Below, piece by piece: positions 1 to 10,132 of a DNA stretch of 64,000 nucleotides; the stretch's first letter is position 1; the number at the start of each line of letters is the position of its first letter. The translations under genes were made by a program, and so were the position numbers. This stretch comes from an uncultured Pelagibacteraceae bacterium (GTDB lineage: Bacteria > Pseudomonadota > Alphaproteobacteria > Pelagibacterales > Pelagibacteraceae): NCBI GenBank assembly GCA_902569245.1, contig CACFTO010000002.1, positions 62,001-126,000 on the forward strand. The letters are read 5' to 3'. Under the pieces are notes generated by a model. It ran no database searches. It was not told the DNA's origin and worked only from the letters and a program-made list of their open reading frames with translations.

Positions 1-27
1 GGTTAAATCTTTTTCAACAAAATGCAT

Positions 28-1530
28 TTAAAAAATCCCTTTTTTATTATTTTTCTTTAAATATTTTTTGCTAACTTCGATATTTAATTTATTTAGACTT
101 CCTTTTTTTAATTTTTTTAAATTTTGTACAGTTTTTAAAAATCTATCACTTTCTTTTTTAGATAATATTTTATTAGTTAAAGTTAAAAATTTCTTAATAT
201 AATCTTTTCTTTGAAAAGGTCTCGCTCCGTATGGATGTGCATCAGCTCTCTCTAATTCTTCAGATATTTTTTTTCCGTTATTTAAAGTAACGACAACTTT
301 TGCTCCAAATGATTTCTTTTTTGGATCTGGATGATGATATTTTTTAGTCCATTTTTTATCTTCATGTGTTGTTATAGATTTCCATATTTTTATAGTACTT
401 TTTCTATTGGCTCTTGATTTTGTATATGATCTTACATGATGCCAGTCCGCATCCTCTAAGGCAACTGCGAATATATACATTATCGAATGGTCTAAAGTTT
501 CTCTAGATGCATTAGGGTCCATCTTTTGTGGATCATTTGCACCAGTTCCTATGACGTAATGTGTATGGTGGCTGGTATAGATATCTATTTTTTTTATATT
601 TTTTAAATCTGAAATTCTTTTATTTAATTTTTTACCTATATCTATTAATGCCTGGGCTTGATATTCTGCTGAATATTCTTTTGTGTATGTTTCTAGGATA
701 GCTTTTTTTGGCTCATTTTTTTTTGGTAATGGCACATTATATCTTGCACTTTTTCCATCTAATATTCTTGCAATTACACTGTCTTCTCCCTCATAAATAG
801 GACTTGGTGCACCTTCACCCCTCATAGCCCTATCAACTGCTTCAATTGCTAATTTACCTGCATGTGCCGGTGCGTAAGCTTTCCAGCTTGAAATTTCACC
901 TTTTCTAGATTGTCTAGTAGAAATAGTTACATGAAAAGCCTGTTGAACTGCTTGATAGATAGTTTCTGTTTTTAATTTTAACATTGAACAAATTCCAGCG
1001 GCAACACTTGGTCCTAAATGTGCAATGTGATCTATTTTATGCTTATGTAGACAAATTCCTTTAACTAAATTTACCTGAACTTCATATGCAGTTATAATTC
1101 CTCTTAAAAGGTCTAGTCCACTTTTTTTTAGCTTTTGACCAACGGCTAAAATCGGTGGAATATTATCACCTGGGTGACTATAATCTGCAGCTAAAAAAGT
1201 ATCGTGAAAATCTAATTCTCTTACTGCTGTTCCATTCGCCCATGCAGCCCATTCTGCATCAAATTTAATTTTAGAATTAATCCCAAATAATGTTGACCCA
1301 CCATTTCTTAAATGTGCTTTAGCCATTTCACGTGCTGATATAACTGGATTTCTGTTTAATGAAGCTATTGCAACAGAGGCATTGTCAATAATTCTATTAA
1401 TTGACATTTCTATTGCGTCATTATTTAATTTAGCATTATCAGATGCTATTTTTGCTATTTTCCACGCTAATTGCTTTTTCTTTGGTAGAGCAATTTTTGA
1501 TGGATAAACTTTTACTTTATGTAATATCAA
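28..1530 (-). CDS. prpD: MmgE/PrpD family protein, probable 2-methylcitrate dehydratase
   Basis: The 500-residue protein fits the MmgE/PrpD fold. ELDFHDTF (about residues 105-112) and the following SHPGDN segment match the conserved N-terminal region of 2-methylcitrate dehydratase, which dehydrates 2-methylcitrate in propionate breakdown. The start is a TTG preceded on the minus strand by AAAGGAA. The gene lies 14 bases downstream of the phosphatase gene on the same strand, so the two probably share a transcript. No prpB or prpC is next to it, so the exact substrate is inferred from the family; cis-aconitate-type or iminodisuccinate-type substrates are possible for paralogues. Confidence 0.8.
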   Translation of the reverse strand: MILHKVKVYPSKIALPKKKQLAWKIAKIASDNAKLNNDAIEMSINRIIDNASVAIASLNRNPVISAREMAKAHLRNGGSTLFGINSKIKFDAEWAAWANGTAVRELDFHDTFLAADYSHPGDNIPPILAVGQKLKKSGLDLLRGIITAYEVQVNLVKGICLHKHKIDHIAHLGPSVAAGICSMLKLKTETIYQAVQQAFHVTISTRQSRKGEISSWKAYAPAHAGKLAIEAVDRAMRGEGAPSPIYEGEDSVIARILDGKSARYNVPLPKKNEPKKAILETYTKEYSAEYQAQALIDIGKKLNKRISDLKNIKKIDIYTSHHTHYVIGTGANDPQKMDPNASRETLDHSIMYIFAVALEDADWHHVRSYTKSRANRKSTIKIWKSITTHEDKKWTKKYHHPDPKKKSFGAKVVVTLNNGKKISEELERADAHPYGARPFQRKDYIKKFLTLTNKILSKKESDRFLKTVQNLKKLKKGSLNKLNIEVSKKYLKKNNKKGIF

Positions 1531-1544
1531 AATGTTTCCTTTTT

Positions 1545-2231
1545 TTAATTAATATACGGCAACACTAATTTTTCCAAATTAATAAAATCTTTAATAAGAT
1601 AATTGTGATAAATTTCACCAGGACTTCGATCAGTATAACCACCTTCAACTAATATAAATGGCATATTCGCAGCTTTTGCAGACTCTGCATCTGTTTCGCT
1701 ATCACCTACCATAATCGTTTTTTTAACATCCCCTTGTAAAATTTCTAGTACACTTGTCAAATGTCTTGGATCAGGTTTGCAGTATTCAAATGTATTATAA
1801 CCAGCAACATATTCAAAATAATCATAAATTTTTATTTGCTTAAGAAGATCAACAGCCAAATGTTCTGTTTTGTTAGTGCATACAGCCATAGAAATATTAT
1901 TTTTTTTGCACCAAACTAGGAATTCCTTTACTCCTTTGATCAACTTACTTTCATTCGCAATATTTTTTCCATAATAATCTATAAATTCTTTTACCATTTG
2001 AGATTTAATTTCTTTATCATCAATTTTTTTTAACTCTTTTTTTGCCTGATTCCACATTGATCGACCGATCATGGACTCAGCACCTTTTCCAACTAAATTT
2101 CTAATTTCATCAGTTGACCTAGTCTCATAACCAAATTTTTTCATAACATGATTATGAGCATTCATTAAATCAGGAGCTGTATCAATTAAAGTTCCATCTA
2201 AATCAAAGAGAATTGTAAATTTTTGTGTCAT
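1545..2231 (-). CDS. gph: Phosphoglycolate phosphatase-like HAD hydrolase
   Basis: This is a 228-residue HAD-superfamily hydrolase. Motif I is DLDGTLIDT near residue 10 (nucleophile Asp), motif II is the CTNKT segment near residue 119, and motif III/IV is [10 protein letters not shown] near residue 177. Length and motifs match Gph, which hydrolyses 2-phosphoglycolate made during DNA repair or photorespiration-like side reactions. HAD phosphatases are hard to assign by motif alone, so another small phosphosugar is possible. It is transcribed away from glmU across a 68-base divergent gap and leads into the PrpD-like gene. Confidence 0.8.
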   Translation of the reverse strand: MTQKFTILFDLDGTLIDTAPDLMNAHNHVMKKFGYETRSTDEIRNLVGKGAESMIGRSMWNQAKKELKKIDDKEIKSQMVKEFIDYYGKNIANESKLIKGVKEFLVWCKKNNISMAVCTNKTEHLAVDLLKQIKIYDYFEYVAGYNTFEYCKPDPRHLTSVLEILQGDVKKTIMVGDSETDAESAKAANMPFILVEGGYTDRSPGEIYHNYLIKDFINLEKLVLPYIN

Positions 2232-2299
2232 TTAAAAGTATTATTAAGAAATATATTGTGAATTAATTAAACTAATACCCAAATATATAAAAATATCAA

Positions 2300-2920
2300 A
2301 TGAAACCAAAAAAATTAACAAATATTCAAATAAAGTTAAGAAACAAATTTTTAAAAAAAGGTGTCAATATGATTGCACCTGAGACCGTTTTTTTTTCTAA
2401 AGATACTAGAATTGGTAAAAATGTAACTATTGAACCTTATGTAGTTATTGCTGAAAAAGTAACAGTAGGAAATAATGCAAGAATTTTATCTTTCTCTCAT
2501 CTAGAGGGAGTGAAAATTGAAAATAATGTCCACATAGGTCCATATGCAAGAATAAGACCAGGAACAATTCTTAAATCAGGATCTAAAGTTGGAAATTTTG
2601 TTGAGGTAAAAAAAAGTATTATTGGTAAAGAAACTAAATTAAATCACCTTTCATACATTGGTGACGCATATTTAGGTAAAAAAGTCAACATCGGCGCTGG
2701 AACTATTACTTGCAATTATGATGGAGTGAAAAAAAATAAAACAATAATAGATGATGGCGTATTTGTTGGCTCAAATTCGTCCTTAGTTGCCCCAATTAAA
2801 CTAGAAAAAAAAAGTATGATTGGTGCAGGATCAGTTATTACCAAAAAGGTTTCAAAAAATTCATTAGCATTAACAAGAGCTGATCAAATTGAAGTAAAAA
2901 ATTATAAAAAGAAAAAATAA
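2300..2920 (+). CDS. glmU: GlmU-like glucosamine-1-phosphate acetyltransferase domain, stand-alone
   Basis: The 206 residues match only the C-terminal left-handed beta-helix acetyltransferase half of GlmU. The signature is clear: GPYARIRPG near residue 90, NHLSYIGDA near residue 117 with the catalytic His, and NIGAGTITCNYDG near 130. The N-terminal uridylyltransferase domain (GxGxGTRM loop, about 230 residues) is absent, and there is no upstream remnant, because the divergent gph begins 68 bases away. The gene ends directly at the glmS start, so both probably serve UDP-GlcNAc synthesis. The UTP-using step must be supplied elsewhere. Confidence 0.8.
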   Translation: MKPKKLTNIQIKLRNKFLKKGVNMIAPETVFFSKDTRIGKNVTIEPYVVIAEKVTVGNNARILSFSHLEGVKIENNVHIGPYARIRPGTILKSGSKVGNFVEVKKSIIGKETKLNHLSYIGDAYLGKKVNIGAGTITCNYDGVKKNKTIIDDGVFVGSNSSLVAPIKLEKKSMIGAGSVITKKVSKNSLALTRADQIEVKNYKKKK

Positions 2921-4741
2921 ATGTGTGGAATAATTGGAATAATCAGTACTCAAGAAGTTTCTAGTAGAATAGTAAATTCTTTAAAAAAACTAGAATATAG
3001 AGGATATGACTCTGCAGGAATTGCAACTTTAGTTGATGGAAATATAAATGAGGTAAAGTGTGAGGGAAGGGTTGATGTTTTAGAAAGAGATATATCAAAA
3101 TTTAATCTTAAAGGAGATATTGGTATCGGCCATGTTAGATGGGCAACTCACGGTAAACCAAGTAAAATTAATGCTCACCCACATTCATCAGAACAGGTTT
3201 CAGTAGTACATAATGGTATTATAGAAAATTCAACTATTCTAAAAAAACTTTTAGAAAAAAAGGGTTATGTCTTTAAATCACAAACGGATACTGAAGTAAT
3301 TGCACATTTGGTTACAGACTATCTAAAAAAAAATTCACTAAAAAACACAATAATTAAAGTCTTAAAAAAACTTCATGGAAGTTTTGCTTTAGGTATTATT
3401 TTTAAAGATCAAAATGATTTAATGGTTGGTGCAAAAAGAGGCTCTCCACTTGCAGTTGGCTATGGTCCAAATGAAAATTATATTGGTTCTGACTCTTATG
3501 CTTTAAAATCAATGACAAATAAAATTTCATATTTAGAGGATGGAGAGTTTTGTATTGTAAAAAAAGATCAAATAGAATTCTTTGATAATGTTGGATCCCA
3601 TATAAATAAAAAAGTTTTGAATTTATCTAAAAATGAAATTGATTATGATAAAGGTGATTATAAATATTTTATGGAAAAAGAAATAGATGAACAACCATCA
3701 ACCATTAGTGATTGTATAAATGAGTATATTGATAAATATAATAACCAAGTAAATATTTTAAATTTTCCTTGGAAAACAAGCTCTATTAAATCTGTAATGC
3801 TCATAGGTTGTGGAACAGCTTTTCACTCATGTTTAATTGCAAAGTATTGGATGGAACAAAGTACTAATTTGGACGTAAGTGTTGATATAGCTTCAGAATT
3901 TAGGTACCGAAAAGTTAGATTTAAAAAAGATTGTCTTTATATTTTTGTTTCTCAATCAGGTGAAACAGCTGATACTTACGCAGCTTTAGATTTATGCAAA
4001 AAAAATAAAGTAAAAACTTGTGCTGTTGTGAATGTTGTTGAGAGCTCGATAGCAAGAAATGCTGATTTAGTTTTGCCAATTCATTGTGGTCAAGAAATAG
4101 GAGTGGCATCCACAAAGGCATTTATGGGTCAAATGTTAGTTTTATATATCCTATCTTTAAAAATTTCTTTTGATCAAAAGTCTATTACTAGAGAAGAATA
4201 TAAACATAAGGTTGAAAATTTACTAAGTTTATCTAATTCTGCAAAAAAAACTCTTAAAGTAGACCAAAAGATTTTAAATATTGCTAAAGTATTTGCAGAG
4301 GCAAAAGGATCAATGTTTTTGGGTAGAGGCTATTCATTTCCTATTGCATTAGAGGGAGCATTAAAGCTTAAAGAGTTGGCTTATGTTCATGCTGAGGGAT
4401 ATCCAGCTGGAGAAATGAAACATGGGCCTTTAGCATTAATAGAGGAAGGTATGCCTGTTGTTGTCTTAGCACCAAGAGATGAACATTATAAAAAAACAAT
4501 CTCTAATATGCAGGAGGTTATTGCAAGAGGTGCTAAAGTTTTATTAATTACAAATAAAAACAAAGATGAAGTAATATCAGAGAATATCTGGGAAAAGATA
4601 GAGGTTGATCAATTAGATGAGGATTTAATTCCTTTTCTAATTACAATACCTTTACAAAAACTAGCCTTTTACTCAGCTTTAAAAAAAGGATATGACATTG
4701 ATAAACCAAGAAATTTGGCAAAATCAGTTACAGTAGAATAA
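2921..4741 (+). CDS. glmS: Glutamine--fructose-6-phosphate aminotransferase (isomerizing)
   Basis: The 606-residue enzyme makes glucosamine-6-phosphate from fructose-6-phosphate and glutamine, the first step to UDP-GlcNAc. It begins MCGIIGI, so Cys2 is the glutaminase nucleophile after Met removal. The glutaminase domain fills about residues 1-220 and contains RWATHG and HNGIIEN. Two SIS sugar-isomerase domains follow (about 290-430 and 455-590), the first with SQSGETADT. The C-terminus DKPRNLAKSVTVE is the usual GlmS tail. Its ATG follows the glmU-like stop with no gap, which implies translational coupling. Confidence 0.96.
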   Translation: MCGIIGIISTQEVSSRIVNSLKKLEYRGYDSAGIATLVDGNINEVKCEGRVDVLERDISKFNLKGDIGIGHVRWATHGKPSKINAHPHSSEQVSVVHNGIIENSTILKKLLEKKGYVFKSQTDTEVIAHLVTDYLKKNSLKNTIIKVLKKLHGSFALGIIFKDQNDLMVGAKRGSPLAVGYGPNENYIGSDSYALKSMTNKISYLEDGEFCIVKKDQIEFFDNVGSHINKKVLNLSKNEIDYDKGDYKYFMEKEIDEQPSTISDCINEYIDKYNNQVNILNFPWKTSSIKSVMLIGCGTAFHSCLIAKYWMEQSTNLDVSVDIASEFRYRKVRFKKDCLYIFVSQSGETADTYAALDLCKKNKVKTCAVVNVVESSIARNADLVLPIHCGQEIGVASTKAFMGQMLVLYILSLKISFDQKSITREEYKHKVENLLSLSNSAKKTLKVDQKILNIAKVFAEAKGSMFLGRGYSFPIALEGALKLKELAYVHAEGYPAGEMKHGPLALIEEGMPVVVLAPRDEHYKKTISNMQEVIARGAKVLLITNKNKDEVISENIWEKIEVDQLDEDLIPFLITIPLQKLAFYSALKKGYDIDKPRNLAKSVTVE

Positions 4742-4742
4742 A

Positions 4743-5510
4743 TTGTATAATTTTTTATCACAGATTTTACATCCAATTATTGTGTTCTCAAATTTAATTA
4801 CAATTCTATTCGTTATTTTTTTTATAATGCATAAGGTATTTAATAAAAAAATATTTAAGTTTCTATACATGATAATTATTTCAATATTTTTAATTTTTTG
4901 TTTTATACCAATTGGTTATTATGCTTTAAATTATTTAGAAAAAGATTTTGTTAATCAGAAAAATTTTCAAAATATAGATAATATTATTATTTTATCGGGC
5001 TCTGAAAACACATCGCTTACTTTTATAACAAAAAAAATAAATCTAAATAATGGGTCTGAAAGATTAATAGAGGCAGTTAGATTAGCTAATAACTTTAAAA
5101 ATTCAAAAATAATATTTCTTGGAGGTTCAGGCAACAATAACAATGATCTTAATGAAAGTGATGTGGCAAAAAAATTTTTTGAAAGTATTAATTTTGATAT
5201 GAAAAAAATAAATTTTTTACCAACTTCCAAAAATACTATTGGTAATCTTAAAGATCTTCAAAATATAGTTTCTGATAGTCAGAAAAATTTACTTATAACT
5301 TCAGGATTTCATATGAAAAGAACACTTGTGATATCAAAAAAACTTGGAATTAATTTAATTCCATATCCTGTTGATCACAGATCAATATTGTTAGAAGATA
5401 ATAAAATTACTAATGTTTACAAAGATTTTGATATTGCCAAAAATATAAGCATGTTTAATATTTTTTTTAGAGAAATATTGGGAATATTGGCTGTAAAAAT
5501 TTTTGTGTAG
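4743..5510 (+). CDS. YdcF/SanA/ElyC-like DUF218 membrane protein
   Basis: The protein has 255 residues. Two hydrophobic segments at about 10-30 and 37-60 are followed by a DUF218 domain. IIILSGSEN, the acidic GNNNNDLNESD loop, the SKNTIGNL segment and ITSGFHMKR are the family landmarks. Relatives act in envelope integrity or in handling lipid-linked sugars, but their biochemistry is poorly known. The start is a TTG one base after glmS, so it probably belongs to the glmU-glmS operon. An envelope role is inferred from that context. Confidence 0.7.
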   Translation: MYNFLSQILHPIIVFSNLITILFVIFFIMHKVFNKKIFKFLYMIIISIFLIFCFIPIGYYALNYLEKDFVNQKNFQNIDNIIILSGSENTSLTFITKKINLNNGSERLIEAVRLANNFKNSKIIFLGGSGNNNNDLNESDVAKKFFESINFDMKKINFLPTSKNTIGNLKDLQNIVSDSQKNLLITSGFHMKRTLVISKKLGINLIPYPVDHRSILLEDNKITNVYKDFDIAKNISMFNIFFREILGILAVKIFV

Positions 5511-5648
5511 TTTATATTTTTGACAGAGTTATTTTTCAATTAACAATTATAAATCAATAAAAAGACAATTATTACTTGAATTTTTGACATTAAAAAAAAT
5601 AACTTTTTTTTTTTAAAAACAAATATATATACAAGTTCAGATTGAATT

Positions 5649-7028
5649 ATGAAAAAATGGAAAGTAAATAGTTGGAAAAATTATCCGGTGAAACATATAC
5701 CCGAATATAAGGATAAGGAGGAATTAGATTTAGTTTTAAATAAATTGAAAAATTTCCCTCCTTTAGTATTTGCAGGAGAAACAAGACATCTTAAAGATCA
5801 ACTAGCTAATGTTGTAGATGGAAGAGCATTTTTGTTACAAGGTGGAGATTGCGCTGAGAGCTTTGCGGAATTTCACCCCGATAATATCAGAGATTATTTT
5901 AAATTAATGTTGCAAATGTCTTTGGTACTTACTTATTCGGCTTCTTTGCCAGTTGTAAAACTTGGAAGAATTGCTGGACAATTTTCTAAACCAAGAAGTG
6001 CTCCAACAGAAAAAATTGGTGATATTGAACTACCTAGTTATTTAGGTGATAATATTAATTCCATAGAATTTACAGAAAAAGGAAGAGCTTATGACCCAAA
6101 GAGGCTATTTAGAGCTTATTCACAATCAGCCTCAACTTTAAATTTATTGAGAGCATTTTCAAATGGTGGTTTTGCTGATTTAAAAAACGTTCATATGTGG
6201 AATTTAGGTTACATAAAATCAGCAACACAGGCAAAAAAATTTAAAGAATTAGAGGACAAAATTGCTGATGCTCTCGCTTTCATGGAAGCATGCGGTATCA
6301 CATCAGATTTTAATAGAAGATTATATACTGTTAATTTCTGGACATCACATGAAGCGTTACATTTACCTTTTGAAGAAGCTATGACTAGAATAGACTCAAC
6401 AACAGGCGAATATCACGATACATCGGCTCACTTTGTTTGGATAGGTGATAGAACTAGACAAATAGATGGAGGGCATGTTGAATTTTGTAAAGGAATTGAA
6501 AATCCAATTGGAATAAAGTGTGGACCAACTTCAAAACCTGAAGAAATTGCTAAAATTTGTGAATTGATAAATCCTAAAAATGAAAAAGGAAAAATCACAT
6601 TAATTTCGAGATTTGGTCATGACCAGGTAGAAAAATATTTGCCTAAACTAATCAGAGGAATAAAAAAGGAAGGTGTTAATGTTATATGGTCATGTGATCC
6701 AATGCATGGAAATACCATTAAATCTTCAACCGGATTCAAAACAAGACCATTTAACAACGTTTTAAATGAAGTGAAAAATGTTTTTGGAGTTCATCAAAGC
6801 GAAGGATCATATGCTGGTGGTCTTCATATCGAAATGACTGGTCAAAATGTAACAGAATGTACTGGAGGAGCACAAAAAATTTCAGATACAGATTTATCTA
6901 GTAGATATCACACCCAATGTGATCCGAGATTAAATGCAAATCAAGCCTTAGAATTAGCTTTTTTAATTTCTGATGAAATTAAAAAAAATACAAATTACGC
7001 CAAAACATCAATTAAAGAAGCTTCTTAA
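5649..7028 (+). CDS. aroG: Class II 3-deoxy-7-phosphoheptulonate (DAHP) synthase
   Basis: The 459-residue enzyme condenses phosphoenolpyruvate with erythrose-4-phosphate, the first step of the shikimate pathway. It is the plant/actinobacterial class II type, recognised by LLQGGDCAESF near residue 63, KLGRIAGQFSKPRS near 106, WIGDRTRQ near 263 and the GHDQVEKYLP, SCDPMHGNT and EMTGQNVTEC segments. The ATG is the first in-frame start after a T/A-rich leader. Symbols for class II enzymes vary between genomes (aroF, aroG, aroH). A possible weak terminator follows. Confidence 0.93.
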   Translation: MKKWKVNSWKNYPVKHIPEYKDKEELDLVLNKLKNFPPLVFAGETRHLKDQLANVVDGRAFLLQGGDCAESFAEFHPDNIRDYFKLMLQMSLVLTYSASLPVVKLGRIAGQFSKPRSAPTEKIGDIELPSYLGDNINSIEFTEKGRAYDPKRLFRAYSQSASTLNLLRAFSNGGFADLKNVHMWNLGYIKSATQAKKFKELEDKIADALAFMEACGITSDFNRRLYTVNFWTSHEALHLPFEEAMTRIDSTTGEYHDTSAHFVWIGDRTRQIDGGHVEFCKGIENPIGIKCGPTSKPEEIAKICELINPKNEKGKITLISRFGHDQVEKYLPKLIRGIKKEGVNVIWSCDPMHGNTIKSSTGFKTRPFNNVLNEVKNVFGVHQSEGSYAGGLHIEMTGQNVTECTGGAQKISDTDLSSRYHTQCDPRLNANQALELAFLISDEIKKNTNYAKTSIKEAS

Positions 7029-7034
7029 GTCTTT

Positions 7035-7073
7035 AATTTCATTGAAATTAAGAGATCATCATGAAATTTTTTT
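7035..7073 (+). terminator. Possible weak intrinsic terminator after DAHP synthase
   Basis: AATTTCAT (7035-7042) can pair with ATGAAATT (7061-7068), followed by five T residues. The stem is A/T-only apart from one G-C pair. A competing short hairpin (TTAATTT/AAATTAA) uses the same left arm. It is weak but correctly placed. Confidence 0.3.
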
Positions 7074-7111
7074 AAACTATTATATTTATTAAAAGTGATT
7101 ATATCTAAAAT

Positions 7112-8770
7112 ATGAGCCATAAACTCAAAATAGCATTAGCCCAGTTAAGCCCATTAGTAGGAGATGTAGATAAAAATATCACAAAGTTAATTGAAATTAG
7201 ATCTAAACTAGATGAGGATATTGACATATTAGTAGCCCCAGAGCTCTACGTTTCTGGCTATCCCATTGACGATTTGGTTCTCAGAGAGGATTTTTTAAAA
7301 TCTGTAGAACAAGGAATAGAAAATTTAGTTTCAATATCAAAAGATAATAAATCATCAGTTATCTTAGGAGCTCCAAGAAAATTCAATAATTCAATAAGAA
7401 ATTCAGTTTTTGTAATTGAAAATGGTAAAATTTTGACGATTAAAGATAAGTATGAGTTGCCTAATACTGGAGTATTTGATGAACAAAGAATATTTAGTCA
7501 AGGCGAACTTGAGGATTGTGTAAAAATTAAAAATGTAAATATTGGTTTGCCTATCTGTGAGGATATATGGGAAAAGCGAGTTGTGGAAAATTTATCAAGC
7601 AAAGGTGCTGAAATAATTATTTCAATAAATGCATCACCTTATACTACAGAAAAAAAAAAAGAGAGAGACTTTGTTGCTACTAAAAGAGTTAATGAAACAA
7701 ACCTACCATTAATTTATTTAAATAGGACAGGTGGACAAGATGAACTAATTTTTGATGGTTCATCATTTGGATTAAACCCTGATGGTAATAAATTTTTTTC
7801 ATTTTTAGAGTTTGAGGAACAAATTTCTATCATAGAATTAAATAAAGAAAATAAAATGTGGAAAGGCAAAGGAAAAATTGAAAGTAAATTTTCTAAAGAG
7901 GAGAGTTTATATAAAGCATTAGTAATTGGCTTAAGAGATTATGTTAACAACAATAATTTTAAAGGAGTATTATTAGGCTTGTCTGGAGGTATAGACTCTG
8001 CATTAGTGGCCGCTGTTGCAACAGATGCATTTGGAGCCAGTTCTGTCCAAGCAATTATGTTGCCTAGTCCATATACTGGAGATGAAAGTCTAAATGATGC
8101 AAAAAAAGCAGCAAGTCTTTTAAATATAAATTATTCAAATTTAAAAATAAGTGAAGCTATGAAAATTGTTGAAGAAATTTTAGGAGAATTTAATGACTCA
8201 AATTTTACCAAAGGCATTACAGAAGAAAATATTCAGTCCAGGTTAAGAGGACTTTTATTAATGGCTTTATCAAATAGATATGGATACATGGTTCTCGCCA
8301 CAGGAAATAAATCAGAATATGCAGTAGGATATTCAACCTTATATGGAGATATGTGTGGTGGATATGCACCCATTAAAGATGTTTGGAAAACAGATGTATT
8401 TAAACTTTGCGAATGGAGAAATAAAAATTTTTCTAATTTATTTAAAGGTCCTAAGGGTCAAGTAATACCAGATAATATTATAAAAAAACCACCTACAGCA
8501 GAATTAAGAAACGATCAGAAGGATACAGATAGTCTTCCCGAATATGATATTTTGGATGAAATACTTAAAGGGTTAGTAGAACAAGAAATCTCTGTAGAGA
8601 AAATAATCTCAAAAGGATTTGATAGAGAAATAGTAGAAAAAACCGCAAAATTACTTGCTCGGTCAGAATACAAAAGATTTCAATCTGCACCAGGGCCAAA
8701 AGTTACCCCAAAAGCATTTGGGCGTGACAGAAGATTTCCATTAACTAGTGGATTTAGAAATTGGAGCTAA
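7112..8770 (+). CDS. nadE: Glutamine-dependent NAD+ synthetase
   Basis: The 552-residue two-domain enzyme makes NAD+ from deamido-NAD+ using glutamine-derived ammonia. The N-terminal nitrilase-like glutaminase (about 1-250) has Glu in APELYVSGYP, Lys in IKDKYELPN and nucleophile Cys in LPICEDIWE. The C-terminal synthetase (about 265-552) has the ATP pyrophosphatase loop LGLSGGIDSALV and ATGNKSEYAVGY. The cysS ATG follows its stop with no spacer, so the two are probably cotranscribed. Confidence 0.96.
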   Translation: MSHKLKIALAQLSPLVGDVDKNITKLIEIRSKLDEDIDILVAPELYVSGYPIDDLVLREDFLKSVEQGIENLVSISKDNKSSVILGAPRKFNNSIRNSVFVIENGKILTIKDKYELPNTGVFDEQRIFSQGELEDCVKIKNVNIGLPICEDIWEKRVVENLSSKGAEIIISINASPYTTEKKKERDFVATKRVNETNLPLIYLNRTGGQDELIFDGSSFGLNPDGNKFFSFLEFEEQISIIELNKENKMWKGKGKIESKFSKEESLYKALVIGLRDYVNNNNFKGVLLGLSGGIDSALVAAVATDAFGASSVQAIMLPSPYTGDESLNDAKKAASLLNINYSNLKISEAMKIVEEILGEFNDSNFTKGITEENIQSRLRGLLLMALSNRYGYMVLATGNKSEYAVGYSTLYGDMCGGYAPIKDVWKTDVFKLCEWRNKNFSNLFKGPKGQVIPDNIIKKPPTAELRNDQKDTDSLPEYDILDEILKGLVEQEISVEKIISKGFDREIVEKTAKLLARSEYKRFQSAPGPKVTPKAFGRDRRFPLTSGFRNWS

Positions 8771-10132
8771 ATGGATAAAGATATTTATTTATCGAATTCT
8801 TTGAGCAACAAAAAAGAAATATTTGTACCTATTGATGACAAAAAAATTAGAATGTATGTTTGTGGTCCAACGGTATACGATGATCCACATATTGGAAATG
8901 CTAGACCTTTAGTAATATTTGATATTTTATTTAAAGTACTCAAATGCAAATATGGTAACAAAAATGTAACTTATGTCAGAAATATTACCGATATTGATGA
9001 CAAAATTATAGAAGCATCAAAAGATAAAAAAATATCAATTAAAGAGCTTACAGAGGATATTACAAATAGATTTCATCAGGATTGTGATTATTTAAATTGC
9101 GATAAACCAACTTTTGAGCCAAAAGCGACAGAAAATATAACTTTAATGATAAATATGATTGAAAATTTAATTAATAAAAATGTTGCATATGAAAGCAATC
9201 AACATGTTTATTTTGAAGTTAGTCAGTTTGAAGATTATGGAAAATTATCAAATAAAAAACTTGATGAATTAATTACAGGATCAAGAGTTGAAGAAAGTGA
9301 AAATAAAAAAAAACAGGAAGATTTTGTTCTATGGAAACCATCAACAGAAGATGAGCCTGGATGGGAGTCTCCTTGGGGGAGAGGACGTCCAGGCTGGCAC
9401 TTAGAATGCTCTGTTATGTCTAAAAAATACTTAGGTGATAAATTTGATATACATGGTGGTGGAAGGGACCTAATTTTTCCTCATCATGAAAATGAAATTG
9501 CTCAATCAAGATGTGCAAATGATACGGATGTATTTTCTAATTATTGGGTACATAACGGATTTATAACACTTTCAAATGAAAAGATGGCTAAATCTGTTGG
9601 TAATATCTTAAAAGTAAATGATTTTAAGAGTACTGACAATGGTCAAGTTTTAAGACTTGCATTAATAAGCACCCATTACAAACAATCATTAGATTGGAAT
9701 GAAAATTTATTAAGCGAATGCTCAAAAACTATTGATAAATGGTACAATAGTTATGTTGAAATTAAAAAACCAAGATTAATCCCAGATGAAGTTCTTTTAC
9801 CGTTGTATGATGATTTAAATACACCTAAATATATTGCAAACCTTCACAAACTTTTTGATAAATCTCAAAATGGGAACATAGCGGATAAAGAAATATTTGT
9901 TTCTGCATGCAATTTTATAGGTCTGTTGTTACAAAATAAAAAAGAGTGGATAAATTTTAAAGAAAAAAAATCAGATGTTGATGTCAACTACATCAAAAAT
10001 AAAATTAAACAAAGAAATAAAGCTCGAGATGATAAAAATTATGAATTAGCTGATGAAATAAGAGATGATCTTTTAGAAAAAGGAGTTCAAATAGAAGATA
10101 AAGATGGTAAAACCTCGTGGAAGTTTAAATAA
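8771..10132 (+). CDS. cysS: Cysteinyl-tRNA synthetase
   Basis: The 453-residue class I synthetase charges tRNA-Cys. The HIGH-type motif is PHIGNARP near residue 38, just after the zinc-ligand Cys in MYVCGPTVYD. Further zinc-site landmarks are GWHLECS and HHENEIAQS. The KMSKS-type loop reads EKMAKSVGN. Length is normal for a bacterial CysRS. It begins directly at the nadE stop, and its last base is the first base of the next gene (TAATG). Confidence 0.96.
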   Translation: MDKDIYLSNSLSNKKEIFVPIDDKKIRMYVCGPTVYDDPHIGNARPLVIFDILFKVLKCKYGNKNVTYVRNITDIDDKIIEASKDKKISIKELTEDITNRFHQDCDYLNCDKPTFEPKATENITLMINMIENLINKNVAYESNQHVYFEVSQFEDYGKLSNKKLDELITGSRVEESENKKKQEDFVLWKPSTEDEPGWESPWGRGRPGWHLECSVMSKKYLGDKFDIHGGGRDLIFPHHENEIAQSRCANDTDVFSNYWVHNGFITLSNEKMAKSVGNILKVNDFKSTDNGQVLRLALISTHYKQSLDWNENLLSECSKTIDKWYNSYVEIKKPRLIPDEVLLPLYDDLNTPKYIANLHKLFDKSQNGNIADKEIFVSACNFIGLLLQNKKEWINFKEKKSDVDVNYIKNKIKQRNKARDDKNYELADEIRDDLLEKGVQIEDKDGKTSWKFK

